A stretch of 64,000 nucleotides of DNA from Galbibacter mesophilus (GTDB taxonomy: Bacteria; Bacteroidota; Bacteroidia; Flavobacteriales; Flavobacteriaceae), in the NCBI RefSeq assembly GCF_023721415.1, contig NZ_JAMQVC010000004.1, positions 186,001-250,000 on the forward strand, given 5' to 3'. This document shows positions 17,703-26,584 of the stretch, piece by piece (the first letter of the stretch is position 1; each line of letters begins with the position of its first letter). Below the pieces are notes generated by a model that saw only the letters and a program-made list of their open reading frames with translations, had not been told where the DNA came from and did no database searches. The position numbers were made by a program, and so were the translations under genes.

Positions 17703-20534
17703 ATGACAAATTTTGAAGAAAATATTGAGGTTAAGGGCGCCCGCGTCCACAACCTAAAAAATATAGATGTTACCATCCCAAGGGAGAAATTGGTGGTGAT
17801 CACCGGACTTTCAGGAAGTGGTAAATCTTCCCTCGCTTTCGATACGATTTATGCTGAAGGACAACGTCGTTACATCGAAACATTTTCTGCTTATGCCAGG
17901 CAGTTTTTAGGCGGACTGGAACGACCGGATGTAGATAAAATAGACGGCCTCTCTCCTGTTATTGCCATCGAGCAGAAAACAACATCCAAATCGCCCAGAT
18001 CCACCGTTGGAACTATCACCGAGATATACGATTTTCTTCGTTTATTGTATGCGCGAGCTGGTGATGCCTATAGCTACAACACCGGTGAAAAAATGGTAAG
18101 CTATAGCGATGAGCAAATTAAGGAGCTCATTCTAACCGATTTTAAAGGGAAACGCATCAATGTTTTAGCGCCAGTGGTACGCAGTAGAAAGGGGCATTAC
18201 CGCGAATTGTTTGAGCAAATCGCCAAACAAGGCTTTGTTAAAGTACGCGTAGATGGCGAGGTTTTGGACCTTACAAAAGGCATGAAGGTAGATCGGTACA
18301 AGACGCATGATATTGAAATTGTAATTGACCGTTTACAGGTTGATGACAGTGAGAATACCTCCAAGCGGTTGAGTGAAACCATCAACACAGCGATGTACCA
18401 TGGGGATGATGTTTTAATGGTATTGGAACATGAAACCAATGAAGCCCGCTTTTTTAGTCGGAATTTAATGTGTCCCACCACGGGGATTTCCTACCCCAAT
18501 CCGGAGCCAAACACCTTTTCTTTTAATTCCCCAAAGGGAATGTGCCCGACGTGTAGTGGTTTGGGAAAAGTTCATGAAGTAAACTTGGAAAAAATTATTC
18601 CGAATGATAAATTGAGTATCAAGTCGGGAGGAATTGCTCCATTGGGAGAATATAAAAAATCATGGATTTTTAAGCAGTTGGAAGTGATTGCCCAGAAATT
18701 TGATTTTAAACTTACCGACCCCATTTCCAGCATTCCAAAAGAGGCGATGGAAATGATTTTGCACGGTGGAAATGAAAAATTTTCGGTAGAATCGAAAACC
18801 TTGGGAATTACACGTGATTATAAAATAGATTTTGAAGGCATCATCAGTTTTATAAAAAATCAATTTGAGGAAAGTCAGTCTACCTCTATTCGCCGTTGGG
18901 CTAAAGGATTTATGGATAAAATTGATTGCCCGACATGCAATGGAAGTAGGTTACGGGTGGAATCGTTGTACTTCAAAATAAATGAAAAAAATATCGCAGA
19001 GCTTTCTTCCATGGACATGGTTGATTTGGCTGCGTTCTTTAAAAACCTTCCGAAGTCACTTTCAGAAAAACAATTACAAATTGCTGAAGAAATTTTAAAG
19101 GAAATAAATGCCCGTATCAGCTTCTTGTTAGATGTTGGGTTGGATTACCTTTCTCTAAATAGAAGTTCGAAATCACTTTCCGGAGGGGAAGCACAACGAA
19201 TTCGTTTGGCAACTCAAATTGGTTCGCAACTGGTTGGTGTTTTATACATTCTAGACGAGCCGAGTATCGGTTTACACCAACGAGATAACGATCGTTTGAT
19301 AAAATCGTTGGAATCTCTACGGAATATAGGCAACTCAGTAATTGTTGTCGAACACGATAAGGATATGATAGAGCGTGCCGACCACGTAATCGATATTGGT
19401 CCGAAGGCGGGAAAAATGGGTGGTGAAATTATTTCTGAAGGCAAACCGGAAGATTTAAAAAATTACAATACACTCACGGCAGATTATATTACAGGGAAAA
19501 AAGAAATTCCGGTTCCGAAAGAACGTAGAAAAGGAAACGGAAAATCTATCGTACTTAAAGGATGTACAGGTAATAATTTAAAAAAGGTAAATGTTGAGTT
19601 TCCTTTGGGTAAAATGATTGGTGTAACTGGCGTTTCTGGCAGCGGAAAATCCACCTTAATAAATGAAACCTTGTACCCAATTCTAAATGCACATTTCTTC
19701 AATGCGGTAAAAATTCCCATGCCTTACAAAAGCATAAAAGGACTGAAACATATAGATAAGGTAATTGACATAAATCAGTCGCCAATCGGGCGGACACCGC
19801 GTTCCAATCCGGCTACGTACACAGGGGTTTTCAGTGAAATACGAAGTCTCTTTACCCAAACTCCGGAAGCCATGATTCGTGGTTACAAACCAGGAAGATT
19901 CAGTTTTAATGTGAAAGGCGGGCGTTGCGAAACATGCCAAGGAGCAGGCGTTAGGGTTATTGAAATGAATTTCCTCCCGGATGTTACCGTGGCGTGTGAA
20001 ACTTGCAACGGGAAGCGATTCAACAGGGAAACTCTTGAAATACGTTATAAAGGAAAATCGATTTCCGATGTGTTGGATATGACGATTAATGAAGCGGTTG
20101 ACTTTTTTGAGAATATTCCTAAAATTCACCGAAAACTTGCTACTTTGCAAGATGTTGGTTTGGGGTACATTACGCTTGGGCAACAATCCACTACCCTTTC
20201 CGGCGGAGAAGCACAACGTGTTAAATTGGCTACAGAGCTCTCTAAAAAAGATACAGGAAATACGTTTTATATCTTGGATGAGCCTACTACCGGACTTCAT
20301 TTTGAAGATATCAATGTGTTGATGGGTGTTTTAAATACTTTAACCGATAAAGGGAATACGGTTTTGATTATTGAACATAACTTAGATGTGATAAAAATGG
20401 TAGACCATATTATTGATATCGGTCCGGAAGGTGGAAAAGGCGGTGGAAAAGTAATCGCCACGGGCACTCCTGAAGAAATTATAAAAATTAAAGAAAGTTA
20501 TACCGCAAAATATTTAAAGAACGAATTAAAATGA
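17703..20534 (+). CDS. uvrA: Excinuclease ABC subunit A
   Basis: UvrA recognises bulky DNA lesions with UvrB. It has two ABC ATPase modules: Walker [15 protein letters not shown] near residue 32 and GVSGSGKST near 645, signatures [11 protein letters not shown] and [11 protein letters not shown], Walker [13 protein letters not shown] and [12 protein letters not shown]. The second zinc module (CETCQGAG ... CETCNGKRF) is intact. The first has CPTT in place of the usual CxxC at about residue 255 (partner CPTCSGLG is present), so one Zn ligand is replaced. The 943-residue length is normal. It stands alone, with an AT-rich upstream region. Confidence 0.97.
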   Translation: MTNFEENIEVKGARVHNLKNIDVTIPREKLVVITGLSGSGKSSLAFDTIYAEGQRRYIETFSAYARQFLGGLERPDVDKIDGLSPVIAIEQKTTSKSPRSTVGTITEIYDFLRLLYARAGDAYSYNTGEKMVSYSDEQIKELILTDFKGKRINVLAPVVRSRKGHYRELFEQIAKQGFVKVRVDGEVLDLTKGMKVDRYKTHDIEIVIDRLQVDDSENTSKRLSETINTAMYHGDDVLMVLEHETNEARFFSRNLMCPTTGISYPNPEPNTFSFNSPKGMCPTCSGLGKVHEVNLEKIIPNDKLSIKSGGIAPLGEYKKSWIFKQLEVIAQKFDFKLTDPISSIPKEAMEMILHGGNEKFSVESKTLGITRDYKIDFEGIISFIKNQFEESQSTSIRRWAKGFMDKIDCPTCNGSRLRVESLYFKINEKNIAELSSMDMVDLAAFFKNLPKSLSEKQLQIAEEILKEINARISFLLDVGLDYLSLNRSSKSLSGGEAQRIRLATQIGSQLVGVLYILDEPSIGLHQRDNDRLIKSLESLRNIGNSVIVVEHDKDMIERADHVIDIGPKAGKMGGEIISEGKPEDLKNYNTLTADYITGKKEIPVPKERRKGNGKSIVLKGCTGNNLKKVNVEFPLGKMIGVTGVSGSGKSTLINETLYPILNAHFFNAVKIPMPYKSIKGLKHIDKVIDINQSPIGRTPRSNPATYTGVFSEIRSLFTQTPEAMIRGYKPGRFSFNVKGGRCETCQGAGVRVIEMNFLPDVTVACETCNGKRFNRETLEIRYKGKSISDVLDMTINEAVDFFENIPKIHRKLATLQDVGLGYITLGQQSTTLSGGEAQRVKLATELSKKDTGNTFYILDEPTTGLHFEDINVLMGVLNTLTDKGNTVLIIEHNLDVIKMVDHIIDIGPEGGKGGGKVIATGTPEEIIKIKESYTAKYLKNELK

Positions 20535-20576
20535 AGTACTTTGATGCCTTTTGGCATCTACAAAAGATAAATACGC

Positions 20577-21266
20577 ATGAGAAAAGAACAACATCACAAA
20601 GGCTGGAATGAAATAAAAACGAACGACTCTTGGGCGATTTTTAAAATAATGAGTGAGTTTGTAAGTGGTTACGAACGCCTCAGCAGAATTGGCCCATGTG
20701 TTTCTATTTTTGGTTCAGCAAGAACCAAACCCGACCATAAATATTACAAACTAGCGGAAGAAATTGCAGCTAAAATTGTGGAGTCGGGGTATGGAGTAAT
20801 TACTGGCGGCGGACCTGGAATCATGGAAGCTGGAAATAAAGGTGCCCACTTGGCGGGAGGAACTTCTGTGGGTTTGAATATTGAATTGCCTTTTGAACAG
20901 CACGACAACCCGTACATTGATAGCGATAAAAATCTGGACTTTGATTACTTTTTTGTTCGAAAAGTTATGTTCGTAAAATATTCCCAAGGATTTGTGGTTA
21001 TGCCAGGAGGTTTTGGAACGCTCGATGAACTTTTTGAAGCCATTACTCTTATTCAAACTAATAAAATAGCCAAATTCCCTATTATTTTGGTAGATAGTAG
21101 TTTTTGGGGCGGACTCATGGATTGGGTACGCAACACGCTTTTGGAAGCCAATAACAATGTAAGTCCGGGTGATCTTGATTTAATTAAATTAGTAGATACC
21201 GCAGATGAAGTAATTGATGTATTAAATACCTTCTACAATAAATACAATTTGAGTCCGAATTTCTAG
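20577..21266 (+). CDS. LOG-family protein (TIGR00730 Rossmann fold)
   Basis: The 229-residue protein has GGGPGIMEAGNKGAH near residue 79 and MPGGFGTLDELFEA near 142, the PGGxGTxxE signature of the LONELY GUY (LOG) family. These hydrolyse nucleoside 5'-monophosphates, releasing the base; characterised bacterial members act on AMP or cytokinin ribotides. It lies 42 bases after uvrA and is probably co-transcribed with it, ending in the terminator at 21313-21345. Confidence 0.88.
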   Translation: MRKEQHHKGWNEIKTNDSWAIFKIMSEFVSGYERLSRIGPCVSIFGSARTKPDHKYYKLAEEIAAKIVESGYGVITGGGPGIMEAGNKGAHLAGGTSVGLNIELPFEQHDNPYIDSDKNLDFDYFFVRKVMFVKYSQGFVVMPGGFGTLDELFEAITLIQTNKIAKFPIILVDSSFWGGLMDWVRNTLLEANNNVSPGDLDLIKLVDTADEVIDVLNTFYNKYNLSPNF

Positions 21267-21312
21267 AAGCTAAAGAATTGTATTAGTTTACGTTGGTTTT
21301 ATTATAAAAATT

Positions 21313-21345
21313 AAAGCTGTCTCTTCACGGAGACAGCTTTTTTAT
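21313..21345 (+). terminator. Rho-independent terminator of uvrA-LOG unit
   Basis: An 11-bp stem, AAAGCTGTCTC (21313-21323) with GAGACAGCTTT (21330-21340), has a 6-nt loop and is followed by TTTT. Confidence 0.92.
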
Positions 21346-21380
21346 TATCGATTGATTTTTAATCTTTTTAAACTAAAAAC

Positions 21381-22106
21381 TTATTGGTTACGTGATGTTT
21401 TTGCGTTTATGATAAATCCTGTGATAAATAGCCCGTAATGCATATAATTCAAAACGGTAAGTAAAACTACGTAAGTTAAATGAGTGAAGTGTAATTTGTG
21501 AGCAAATAAGAATACCGGGGTTACTGTTATGTAAAAACAACAAGTACTTAAAACAATCCAAAAGTCTAAAGAAAGTAAGATCTGGTGAATTCGATTGCTG
21601 AATAATACCATTCTAAAGTAAAGGTTTGAAGCAATAAATATGGATAAGGCACCGTATATGTATATCCCTCGCATTAAGGACCTATTAAACGTTTCGAAGT
21701 TGAAATAGAAATCTGAAAGTACAACGATGGGAAATATAACTGCTAAAATTGAAATTATAAGCTTATCATATTTGTACTGAATTAATGAATGGTAATAGAT
21801 TAGATAGAGTGCAAAAATAAAGACGCAATTTATGTTAAACATCCAAATATTCATCCTTAAAAAATCGGGTGGAAGAAAAATCAACAACCTTTGTATCAAC
21901 CATGAATTTTCATAATATTTATAGCTGAAAGCTACTATTCCAGCTAGAATTTCAACTAGAACTGTGAGAATCAAAATAAAGATAATATATCTTGCTCCCG
22001 TTTTCTTGAAAGATGAATAAGTGGCTATCGCAAGAATCATAGCTACAACTTCCAACAGTATCGGTGAAAGCCTAAAATAATCTATGAAATTTAAATCTGT
22101 ATTCAT
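21381..22106 (-). CDS. Seven-TM membrane protein of unknown function (paralogue of 23141-23848)
   Basis: The 241-residue product is almost entirely hydrophobic with about seven transmembrane helices and short loops. It aligns along its length with the protein at 23141-23848: an N-terminal YFRLSPILLEVVAMILAIATY helix, the central NIWMFNINCVFIFALYLIYYHS (compare NYWVYNLFRILTFYIYLLYFFN), LDFWIVLSTCCFYITVTPVFLF (compare LAFWLIIGSVFYYLLTIPIMMF), and the terminal GFIINAKT shared by both. No enzymatic motif is visible. It lies downstream of a terminator and a decayed copy of the family, so it needs its own promoter. Confidence 0.8.
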   Translation of the reverse strand: MNTDLNFIDYFRLSPILLEVVAMILAIATYSSFKKTGARYIIFILILTVLVEILAGIVAFSYKYYENSWLIQRLLIFLPPDFLRMNIWMFNINCVFIFALYLIYYHSLIQYKYDKLIISILAVIFPIVVLSDFYFNFETFNRSLMRGIYIYGALSIFIASNLYFRMVLFSNRIHQILLSLDFWIVLSTCCFYITVTPVFLFAHKLHFTHLTYVVLLTVLNYMHYGLFITGFIINAKTSRNQ

Positions 22107-22203
22107 AAGGAGGACATTCCCCCTACCAGTGTGTTAAAAGGGGATATTTCTTGAAGGTTAACACTTTTTGATTTTTCTATAATTAATTACGCTCCTGTAT
22201 AAA

Positions 22204-22378
22204 GCATAGTTTTTTTTATATTTGATTTGGTTTTAATTTCTTAAAATGAAATTAAAATTCTCTTCCGGTTTAACCAAGAGGTATTTAATAAAATTATTTT
22301 TTGTTGTTTTTTTGGCATTAATTACAATACCAGTAATAAAGCTACTTTAAAGAATAATTAAAAAAAACAGAATAAAAT
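22204..22378 (-). pseudogene. Decayed third copy: 3' end of a 7-TM gene plus following spacer
   Basis: This stretch matches 23046-23230 along its length with scattered substitutions and small indels. Anchors are TGATTTGGTT, GAAATTAAAATT, TCTTCCGG, AACCAAGA and TTTTGGCATTAATTA (copies differ slightly). Read on the minus strand it still encodes SSFITGIVINAKK, like the C-terminus GSFIIGFIINAKT, but a stop codon replaces the preceding Tyr codon. The similarity runs on to the start-codon region of the lost downstream lipoprotein gene. This is the remains of another gene pair in the array. Confidence 0.75.
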
Positions 22379-22408
22379 ATTGAAGTCTATAAATTCACTA
22401 GCATAAAA

Positions 22409-22437
22409 AAAGTGCCGATTTAAAATCTCGGCACTTT
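22409..22437 (-). terminator. Terminator of the FWW/WPP-7TM operon
   Basis: A 10-bp stem, AAAGTGCCGA (22409-22418) with TCGGCACTTT (22428-22437), is followed on the minus strand by a run of six T. It ends the unit 24243 to 22506. Confidence 0.88.
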
Positions 22438-22505
22438 ATAAACTTTATTGATTTGACAGTTGTTATTAATGTCTTACATACACATATTCATGTCGCCTCT
22501 TAATT

Positions 22506-23066
22506 TTATTTAGGGGGCCAATCGAATATAGAGTCATTATATCCATCCACATCGTCAATCATAACTTGCTGCCCACCATCACCGCTCGATTTACTAGATC
22601 CTTTGGATTTCAAAACACCTGTTGGTTGCATAAATAAAGTTACACTACCATTTTTATGCCCTTCACCGTATTTCCCCAATCTAAACCGGATACCCAAGTT
22701 TGAATATCCTTTTTGATTAGCCTCCTGTTTTACGAAAGCCAAATAATTCTCTAAATCTTCAACAGTCCACCAAAAATCTTTTGCATGAGCTATCCCTTTT
22801 TGCTGTAGGTACAAAGGTTGTATAGCATTGTCATAATTTTGTCTTAATGCTTCCGCTTCACTTTTAGTAAGGCATTTTTCGGGCCTTTCAATTTCCTCGA
22901 CAGATTCTTGGCTTGATTGAACAGTCTCATCAGAAGATGATAAAAAATAATTAGAACCAGAAACGGCTCCACTTTCATTTGACACTGTTGTTTCGTCCTC
23001 TTTAGAACATTTAACAAATAATGCTAAAGCACAAAACAGTGCAACGCATAAATAAATTTTTTTCAT
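22506..23066 (-). CDS. FWW/WPP-family lipoprotein (undescribed family)
   Basis: The start at 23066 (MKKIYLCVALF) gives a lipoprotein signal with lipobox LFVKC followed by SKED; the open frame upstream to 23120 is not needed. After a Ser/Glu-rich linker (residues 25-63) comes a domain of about 120 residues shared with the protein at 23863-24243. In order it has EKCLTKSEAEALRQNY, HAKDFWWTVEDLENYLAF, GYSNLGIRFRLGKY, MQPTGV and the C-terminal DDVDGYNDSIFDWPPK. I do not recognise the family. It follows the 7-TM gene by 74 bp in the same operon. Confidence 0.8.
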   Translation of the reverse strand: MKKIYLCVALFCALALFVKCSKEDETTVSNESGAVSGSNYFLSSSDETVQSSQESVEEIERPEKCLTKSEAEALRQNYDNAIQPLYLQQKGIAHAKDFWWTVEDLENYLAFVKQEANQKGYSNLGIRFRLGKYGEGHKNGSVTLFMQPTGVLKSKGSSKSSGDGGQQVMIDDVDGYNDSIFDWPPK

Positions 23067-23140
23067 AATTGATTTGGTTATAATTTCTTGCAGTGAAATT
23101 AAAATTATCTTCCGGATCAACCAAGAAGTTTTTTGTAAAA

Positions 23141-23848
23141 TTATTTATTCCTATCAGTATTAGTTTTGGCATTAATTATAAAACCAATGATAAAACTTCC
23201 GTAAAGAATAATATTAGACAAAAATAGAATTGTCACATATACTTCTTGAAATCTTTGAAAGAATTTACCAAACATCATAATTGGAATTGTTAGTAAGTAG
23301 TAAAATACAGAACCAATAATTAACCAAAAAGCTAAATCTTTATAGATTTTCAGTACTTTATCAGAGTTGAAAACCTCACCAAAATAAAGGATTGCCCCAA
23401 TCAGTATTCCAAAACTTCCAAAAATCCTAATTATCATTTGATTTCCTTCAAACAAACTATTGCTATCAATTATAAATTCAATTCCAATACCAATGGAATA
23501 AATTAGGAGCAATCCACAGATAATAACTTTGTCTTTTCTTTGCTTGAAATAATTAAAGAAATATAAAAGATATATGTAAAAAGTTAATATTCTAAATAAA
23601 TTGTATACCCAATAATTTCTTGCTAAAAGATTTTCAGGAACAAATTCTTTTAAAAACAATGAGATACTTGTCTCTTTATGGAAGTAACAGTAAACTGGGA
23701 TGTACGCTATAAACTCTGTTGTTAAAGTTAATAACAACAAGTATAAAAAATACCGATTAGGAGTAAATCGGTATTTTTTATAAGTTAAAATTGCTACTAA
23801 AGTTGTAATAGCAATTAAAAAATGATTTAAGTACCTTAAGTAATACAT
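23141..23848 (-). CDS. Seven-TM membrane protein of unknown function, paired with FWW/WPP proteins
   Basis: The 235-residue product has about seven hydrophobic helices, for example residues 8-22, 32-55, 78-101, 107-126, 137-160, 170-192 and 206-229, and ends with GFIINAKTNTDRNK. It starts 14 bp after the cytoplasmic FWW/WPP gene, so the two are surely co-translated. It is a paralogue of 21381-22106. No kinase, transporter or protease motif is visible. A role as membrane partner or sensor for the FWW/WPP proteins is inferred only from gene order and co-duplication. Confidence 0.8.
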   Translation of the reverse strand: MYYLRYLNHFLIAITTLVAILTYKKYRFTPNRYFLYLLLLTLTTEFIAYIPVYCYFHKETSISLFLKEFVPENLLARNYWVYNLFRILTFYIYLLYFFNYFKQRKDKVIICGLLLIYSIGIGIEFIIDSNSLFEGNQMIIRIFGSFGILIGAILYFGEVFNSDKVLKIYKDLAFWLIIGSVFYYLLTIPIMMFGKFFQRFQEVYVTILFLSNIILYGSFIIGFIINAKTNTDRNK

Positions 23849-23862
23849 CTAGGATGGATTAG

Positions 23863-24243
23863 CTACGCAGGAGGCCATTCGGAATAACTATCATTATAAG
23901 CATCTACATCTTGAATCATTATTTGAGAACTGGCGCTTTTTGTAAGTGTGCTGGATTCCTGCACACCTGTAGGTTTTATAAATGCAGAAATATTACCTTC
24001 CTTTTCATCGTCTTCATATTTACCTAAAGAAAAACGCAACCCAAGCTCTTTATAACCTTTTTTCTTTGCTTCTTCTTTAAAATAAGCTAAATACTCTTCC
24101 AGTTCTTCCACACTCCACCAAAACTCGTGGGAAAAATCTTTCCCAAACTCTTTTTTAAGTGCTTTTTCAATGGTTTTTACGTATTTGTCTTGTAGTTTAC
24201 TCGCCTTCTCCGGCGAAATACATTTTGTTGGTTTTTTTGCCAT
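23863..24243 (-). CDS. FWW/WPP-family protein without signal peptide
   Basis: The 126-residue product has no signal sequence, so it is probably cytoplasmic. It is the homologue of the lipoprotein at 22506-23066: KCISPEKASKLQDKYV, HEFWWSVEELEEYLAYFKEEAKKKGY, LGLRFSLGKY, IKPTGV, and a C-terminal QDVDAYNDSYSEWPPA. The invariant features are one Cys near the start, FWW(S/T)VE(D/E)LE, LG(L/I)RF.LGKY, PTGV and DVDxYNDSxxxWPP. It is the first gene of the operon. Function unknown. Confidence 0.8.
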   Translation of the reverse strand: MAKKPTKCISPEKASKLQDKYVKTIEKALKKEFGKDFSHEFWWSVEELEEYLAYFKEEAKKKGYKELGLRFSLGKYEDDEKEGNISAFIKPTGVQESSTLTKSASSQIMIQDVDAYNDSYSEWPPA

Positions 24244-24603
24244 TTTGTAGTAGTATTGATTTAGTAAAAAATTTTAGTTAGTAGGGTATACATATAATGT
24301 ACCGCTGGTAAAAATAAAAAACTTTAACAATTATAATACCTCCCCGGACACTTTTTTATCGTGTATTTTCCGTTTTTAAATAAATATCGCAAAACCTAGA
24401 AGAATTGTTACGAGTACGTAAATACTTACTTCTTGAAAACCATTGGTTGCTCCGAAAGCCTCTTCAATTCGCAAAAAGCTTTCTATGCTTAACGAGAACG
24501 TCGGTTTGACTTTAGCATTTACCGCTTTGTAAACAAAATTGTGTATTTTTATAACGCTTAAAAGAGAGATTGTAATTTGTAATGAAAATTGCTTCATAAA
24601 GCT
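24244..24603. other. 360-bp spacer between divergent units
   Basis: The region separates the WPP operon (minus) from fur (plus). It presumably holds the WPP operon promoter. The only open frame (24376-24597, minus) has random-looking composition and its start abuts the fur promoter, so I do not call a gene. Confidence 0.4.
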
Positions 24604-24611
24604 TACATTTG
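24604..24611 (+). promoter_or_regulatory. Promoter -7 element of fur-purA
   Basis: TACATTTG matches TAnnTTTG exactly, 23 bases before the fur start. A TTTG at 24576-24579 could be the -33 element, although the spacing (24 bp) is at the long end. Confidence 0.6.
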
Positions 24612-24634
24612 CATCTTAATTCGTAGATTTAATC

Positions 24635-25078
24635 ATGGCGAACGAAAAAAATCAAGAAATCGTTAAAAATGTGTTTACTAAATTTTTAGAGGAACACAAA
24701 CACAGGAAAACTCCTGAACGATACGCTATACTCCAAGAAATTTACGATAGTACCGAACATTTTGATATAGAATCCCTCTACATTAAAATGAAAAACAAAA
24801 ACTATCGTGTAAGTAGGGCTACTTTATACAATACAATAGAACTTCTTTTGGAATCTGGATTGGTAAGGAAACATCAGTTCGGGCAGAATCAGGCGCACTA
24901 CGAAAAATCGTATTTCGACAAACAACACGATCACGTAATCTTAACCGATACCGGTGAGGTTATGGAGTTTTGCGACCCGAGGATTCAAAACATCAAAAAA
25001 ACTATTGAAGAAGTTTTCAATATAAAAATTCAAAATCACTCGTTGTATTTTTACGGTACCAAAAACGAGAAAAGCTAA
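24635..25078 (+). CDS. Fur-family metal/peroxide-responsive repressor
   Basis: The 147-residue product has the Fur winged helix ([16 protein letters not shown], then [25 protein letters not shown]) and the dimerisation region [23 protein letters not shown]. The His-rich HDH metal ligands are present; the C-terminal CxxC structural zinc pairs of classical Fur are missing, with a single Cys in EFCDPR. Whether it senses iron, zinc or peroxide cannot be told. It lies 18 bp upstream of purA, apparently in an operon with it. Confidence 0.88.
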   Translation: MANEKNQEIVKNVFTKFLEEHKHRKTPERYAILQEIYDSTEHFDIESLYIKMKNKNYRVSRATLYNTIELLLESGLVRKHQFGQNQAHYEKSYFDKQHDHVILTDTGEVMEFCDPRIQNIKKTIEEVFNIKIQNHSLYFYGTKNEKS

Positions 25079-25096
25079 TAATCTTATTTAATAAAA

Positions 25097-26368
25097 ATGG
25101 CAGTAGATTTACTACTAGGACTACAATGGGGAGACGAAGGCAAAGGTAAAATCGTTGATGTCCTCACTAAAAATTACGATATCATTGCACGTTTTCAAGG
25201 AGGCCCAAATGCTGGACACACCTTAGAATTTGATGGCATAAAGCATGTTTTACACACTATTCCTTCTGGAATTTTCCATGACAATGCTGTAAATATTGTT
25301 GGAAATGGAGTGGTTATAGACCCTGTGATTTTCAAAAAAGAGCTTGAAAACCTAGAGAAGTTTAATATCGATATAAAGTCGAAGTTATTAATTTCGAGAA
25401 AAGCCCATCTTATTCTTCCAACGCATAGGTTGCTCGATGCTGCTTCTGAAGCTTCTAAAGGAAAGGCTAAAATTGGCTCTACGTTAAAGGGAATCGGTCC
25501 GACGTACATGGACAAAACAGGAAGAAACGGTATTCGTGTAGGGGATTTGGAATTGGATAATTGGAAAGAAAAATATAGAAATCTAGCCGATAAACATGAG
25601 GCTATGATTAATTTTCACGATGTAAATATTCAATACAATCTTGCAGAATTGGAAGCTGAGTTTTTCGATGCTGTTAAAATGCTAAAATCCCTCACCTTTA
25701 TAGATAGCGAAGAATATGTTCATCAAGCACAGGTAGACAAAAAAACTATTTTAGCTGAAGGAGCCCAAGGTTCTCTTTTGGATATTGATTTTGGAACCTA
25801 TCCATTTGTAACTTCTTCCAATACAACGGCTGCTGGTGCTTGCACAGGCTTGGGTGTTGCTCCTAATAAAATTGGAGAAGTATTTGGTATTTTTAAAGCC
25901 TACACCACTCGTGTAGGAAGCGGACCATTCCCTACCGAACTTTTTGATGAAGATGGTGAAACTATGGGACGTGTTGGTAACGAATTTGGGGCTACTACCG
26001 GAAGAAAAAGACGTTGTGGATGGTTAGACTTGGTTGCCCTTCGCTATGCAGTGCAAGTAAGTGGTGTTACTCAACTTATCATGATGAAAGCCGATGTTTT
26101 GAGTGGTTTTAAAAAGCTTAAAGTTTGTACTGCTTACAATTACCGCGGTGAAACTATTCATCATTTACCTTACAATATTGAATCGGAAAATGTAACCCCG
26201 GTTTATACTGAAATCAACGGTTGGGATAAGGATTTGACAAAGATTAAAAGTAAAGAAGAGTTCCCAAAAGAGCTTAACAATTACATTGAATTTTTGGAAA
26301 AAGAACTCAATGTTCCTATCAAAATAGTTTCCGTAGGACCTGATAGAACACAAACTATTCCGAGATAA
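25097..26368 (+). CDS. purA: Adenylosuccinate synthetase
   Basis: The enzyme makes adenylosuccinate from IMP, aspartate and GTP, the first committed step to AMP. Evident are QWGDEGKGKIVD at residues 10-21, GGPNAGHT near 35, the IMP-binding GSTLKGIGPTYMDKTGRNGIRVGD near 126, and the GTP-site TTGRKRRCGWLD near 297. The 423-residue length is normal. Its terminator (26388-26517) carries an inserted palindromic repeat. Confidence 0.97.
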   Translation: MAVDLLLGLQWGDEGKGKIVDVLTKNYDIIARFQGGPNAGHTLEFDGIKHVLHTIPSGIFHDNAVNIVGNGVVIDPVIFKKELENLEKFNIDIKSKLLISRKAHLILPTHRLLDAASEASKGKAKIGSTLKGIGPTYMDKTGRNGIRVGDLELDNWKEKYRNLADKHEAMINFHDVNIQYNLAELEAEFFDAVKMLKSLTFIDSEEYVHQAQVDKKTILAEGAQGSLLDIDFGTYPFVTSSNTTAAGACTGLGVAPNKIGEVFGIFKAYTTRVGSGPFPTELFDEDGETMGRVGNEFGATTGRKRRCGWLDLVALRYAVQVSGVTQLIMMKADVLSGFKKLKVCTAYNYRGETIHHLPYNIESENVTPVYTEINGWDKDLTKIKSKEEFPKELNNYIEFLEKELNVPIKIVSVGPDRTQTIPR

Positions 26369-26387
26369 TATATTATCTTAAAGTACG

Positions 26388-26517
26388 AAAAGAGGTCTAA
26401 AAAGCAAATATGACTCGAAATGTCAGCCTGAGCCTGTCGAAGGATTATTAATATCAGAAAGTTAAAACTTCGACAAGCTCAGTTTGACAATAACGGTCTG
26501 CTTTTTAGACCTCTTTT
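26388..26517 (+). terminator. purA terminator split by a palindromic repeat
   Basis: The outer arms are 19 bp and perfectly complementary (26388-26406 and 26499-26517, core AGAGGTCTAAAAAGC and its complement), and are followed by T/A-rich sequence. Between them lie 92 bases containing a second inverted repeat, so the hairpin loop appears to have received an insertion. Confidence 0.8.
26420..26490. repeat. REP-like palindrome in the purA terminator loop
   Basis: TGTCAGCCTGAGCCTGTCGAAG begins at 26421 and its imperfect complement CTTCGACAAGCTCAGTTTGACA ends near 26490. The core GCCTGTCGAAG/CTTCGACAAGC is the kind of dispersed palindrome common in flavobacterial intergenic DNA. Similar CTTCGAC or CTCGACAAGCTCGAG cores occur at 41325 and 47269. 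Confidence 0.7.
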
Positions 26518-26559
26518 ATAAATTATTACTAACACTTAAGCTTCTAAACGAAAAAACTT

Positions 26560-26567
26560 TATTTTTG
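26560..26567 (+). promoter_or_regulatory. Promoter -7 element before the OstA-like gene
   Basis: TATTTTTG matches TAnnTTTG exactly, 17 bases before the TTG start at 26585. This short leader supports the TTG start. Confidence 0.55.
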
Positions 26568-26584
26568 AAGCAAAATTTAAGCGG

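Noticed and set aside
24376-24597. 73-residue open frame on the minus strand next to fur
   Set aside because: Composition is not gene-like except for a hydrophobic end, no neighbour coupling, and its start abuts the fur promoter.
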